The notes below the pieces were generated by a model. It saw only the letters and a program-made list of their open reading frames with translations, did no database searches and had not been told where the DNA came from. Of a stretch of DNA of 64,000 bases, positions 63,236-64,000 are shown piece after piece. Source of the DNA: Chlamydoabsidia padenii (lineage: Eukaryota > Mucoromycota > Mucoromycetes > Mucorales > Cunninghamellaceae); NCBI GenBank assembly GCA_025330725.1, contig JAIWND010000001.1, forward strand, positions 620,001-684,000. Reading direction: 5' to 3'. Position 1 is the stretch's first letter. Every line of letters starts with the position of its first letter. Both the position numbers and the translations under genes were made by a program.

Positions 63236-64000
63236 ATGTTTATTGTCAACTGGTTCTATGACGTTTTGTCGTCTTTGGGTAAGTAAAAACTATGAAACAT
63301 TTATTGGTTGTTGCTTGGACCCGTGTTATTGTTTTTATTAACGATTCCTTGTATCCATCTAGGTTTGATGAACAAGAATGCTAAAATCCTCTTTTTGGGT
63401 CTTGACAATGCTGGTAAAACCACCTTACTCCATATGCTCAAGAATGACCGTTTGGCTACCTTGCAACCTACTCTTCATCCTAGTAAGTACAGCTTGACGA
63501 GACTAAAACATCCTGTGTGGGCTCCTCATCCTGTCTGTAACTAACTACATTCTTTCCCTTTACGATTTTTAGCTGCTGAAGAACTCGCCATTGGTAATGT
63601 GAAATTCACAACATATGATTTGGGTGGACATCAACAGGCTCGTCGATTGTGGAGAGACTACTTTCCCGAAGTCTCTGGTATTGTCTTTTTGGTGGATGCT
63701 GCTGACCATGAACGATTCCCTGAAGCAAAGGCTGAATTGGATGTAAGTTTAATACACATAAAAATAAAGGGTGAATGATGATTGGAATTAATAGGATTCA
63801 TGATTGTATAGGCTCTTCTTGCTATTGAACAATTGACTACGGTGCCCTTCCTTATTCTCGGTAACAAAATCGATGCTCCTGGTGCTGTTAGTGAAGAAGG
63901 TCTTCGACAACAACTCGGTTTATTCCAAACTACTGGCAAGGTAATTGATTGAAATGAACCACAAAAGAACCTGGAACAAATATATATTAACAATATCCCT
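63236..64000 (+). CDS. SAR1: Small GTPase SAR1 (COPII), C-terminus beyond window
   Basis: Seen: exons 63236-63278 ([14 protein letters not shown]), 63363-63481, about 63573-63743 and about 63812-63940, then a GTAATT donor, so the last exon(s) lie outside. The protein has the hydrophobic amphipathic N-terminus of SAR1, the P-loop [11 protein letters not shown], switch [16 protein letters not shown], switch [22 protein letters not shown] and the [12 protein letters not shown] base-recognition motif. Known: SAR1-GTP inserts its N-terminal helix into the ER membrane and recruits Sec23/24 to start COPII coats. TLHPTAEEL and DLGGH separate it from ARF proteins. All visible catalytic residues are intact. 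Confidence 0.96.

Overview
The window is nuclear DNA of a filamentous fungus, most likely an early-diverging one (Mucoromycota, Mucorales-like). It is AT-rich. The genes carry many short GT-AG introns, often with long homopolymer A/T runs, and several proteins have long polyglutamine tracts. Genes present here that common yeasts lack (RIC8/synembryn, cytoplasmic dynein light intermediate chain) also fit a filamentous or zoosporic-grade fungus. The species assignment is inference; no search was run.

Layout. 1-5000: the 3' end of RIC8 and a polyQ coiled-coil gene. 5.9-11.5 kb: a coiled-coil/SH3BGR-type glutaredoxin-fold protein, a small unrecognised gene on the minus strand, and a CBP3/UQCC1 complex III chaperone. 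11.8-15.9 kb (minus): a PSP1-domain protein and ribosomal protein uL3, whose 5' end is split into an ATG-only exon and an 8-nt microexon. 16.5-21.4 kb is the accessory part. It has a young 1,760-bp non-coding LTR element with identical 258-bp LTRs and a CTTC target duplication. That element is nested in the leader of an older LTR retroelement, next to a divergent tRNA-Ile(AAU)/tRNA-Ala(AGC) pair, with two more leader fragments and a Gag-like remnant nearby. 21.5-27.3 kb: an ABCC/MRP full transporter. 28.8-31.9 kb: a C2H2 zinc-finger regulator and an unknown protein. 32.1-37.5 kb: MGST3-type MAPEG enzyme, a complex I NDUFA1-like subunit and a SulP sulfate transporter. 38.6-40.1 kb: a possible 68-aa protein and a METTL21-type methyltransferase. 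40.4-44.4 kb: divergent LEU2 and ILV2. 44.7-48.3 kb: VPS26 and ribosomal protein uL6. 48.8-55.6 kb (minus): dynein light intermediate chain, LETM1/MDM38 and an ING-type PHD protein. 55.9-63.1 kb (minus): an MFS transporter, an RGS protein and a class I cyclic-nucleotide phosphodiesterase. 63.2 kb to the end: SAR1, cut by the window edge.

Functional links. RIC8, RGS and the phosphodiesterase are all parts of G-protein/cAMP signalling, and the last two are neighbours. LEU2 and ILV2 are both branched-chain amino-acid genes and share one intergenic region. CBP3, the NDUFA1-like subunit and LETM1 are mitochondrial; VPS26 and SAR1 are membrane-traffic genes.

The most unusual signal is a short dispersed motif, roughly CGG[G/C][A/G]TTT[G/A]AAAT in either orientation. 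It lies about 65-370 bp upstream of most start codons in the window, and also in retroelement LTRs. No feature annotated here explains it, and it looks like a general promoter element of this organism.
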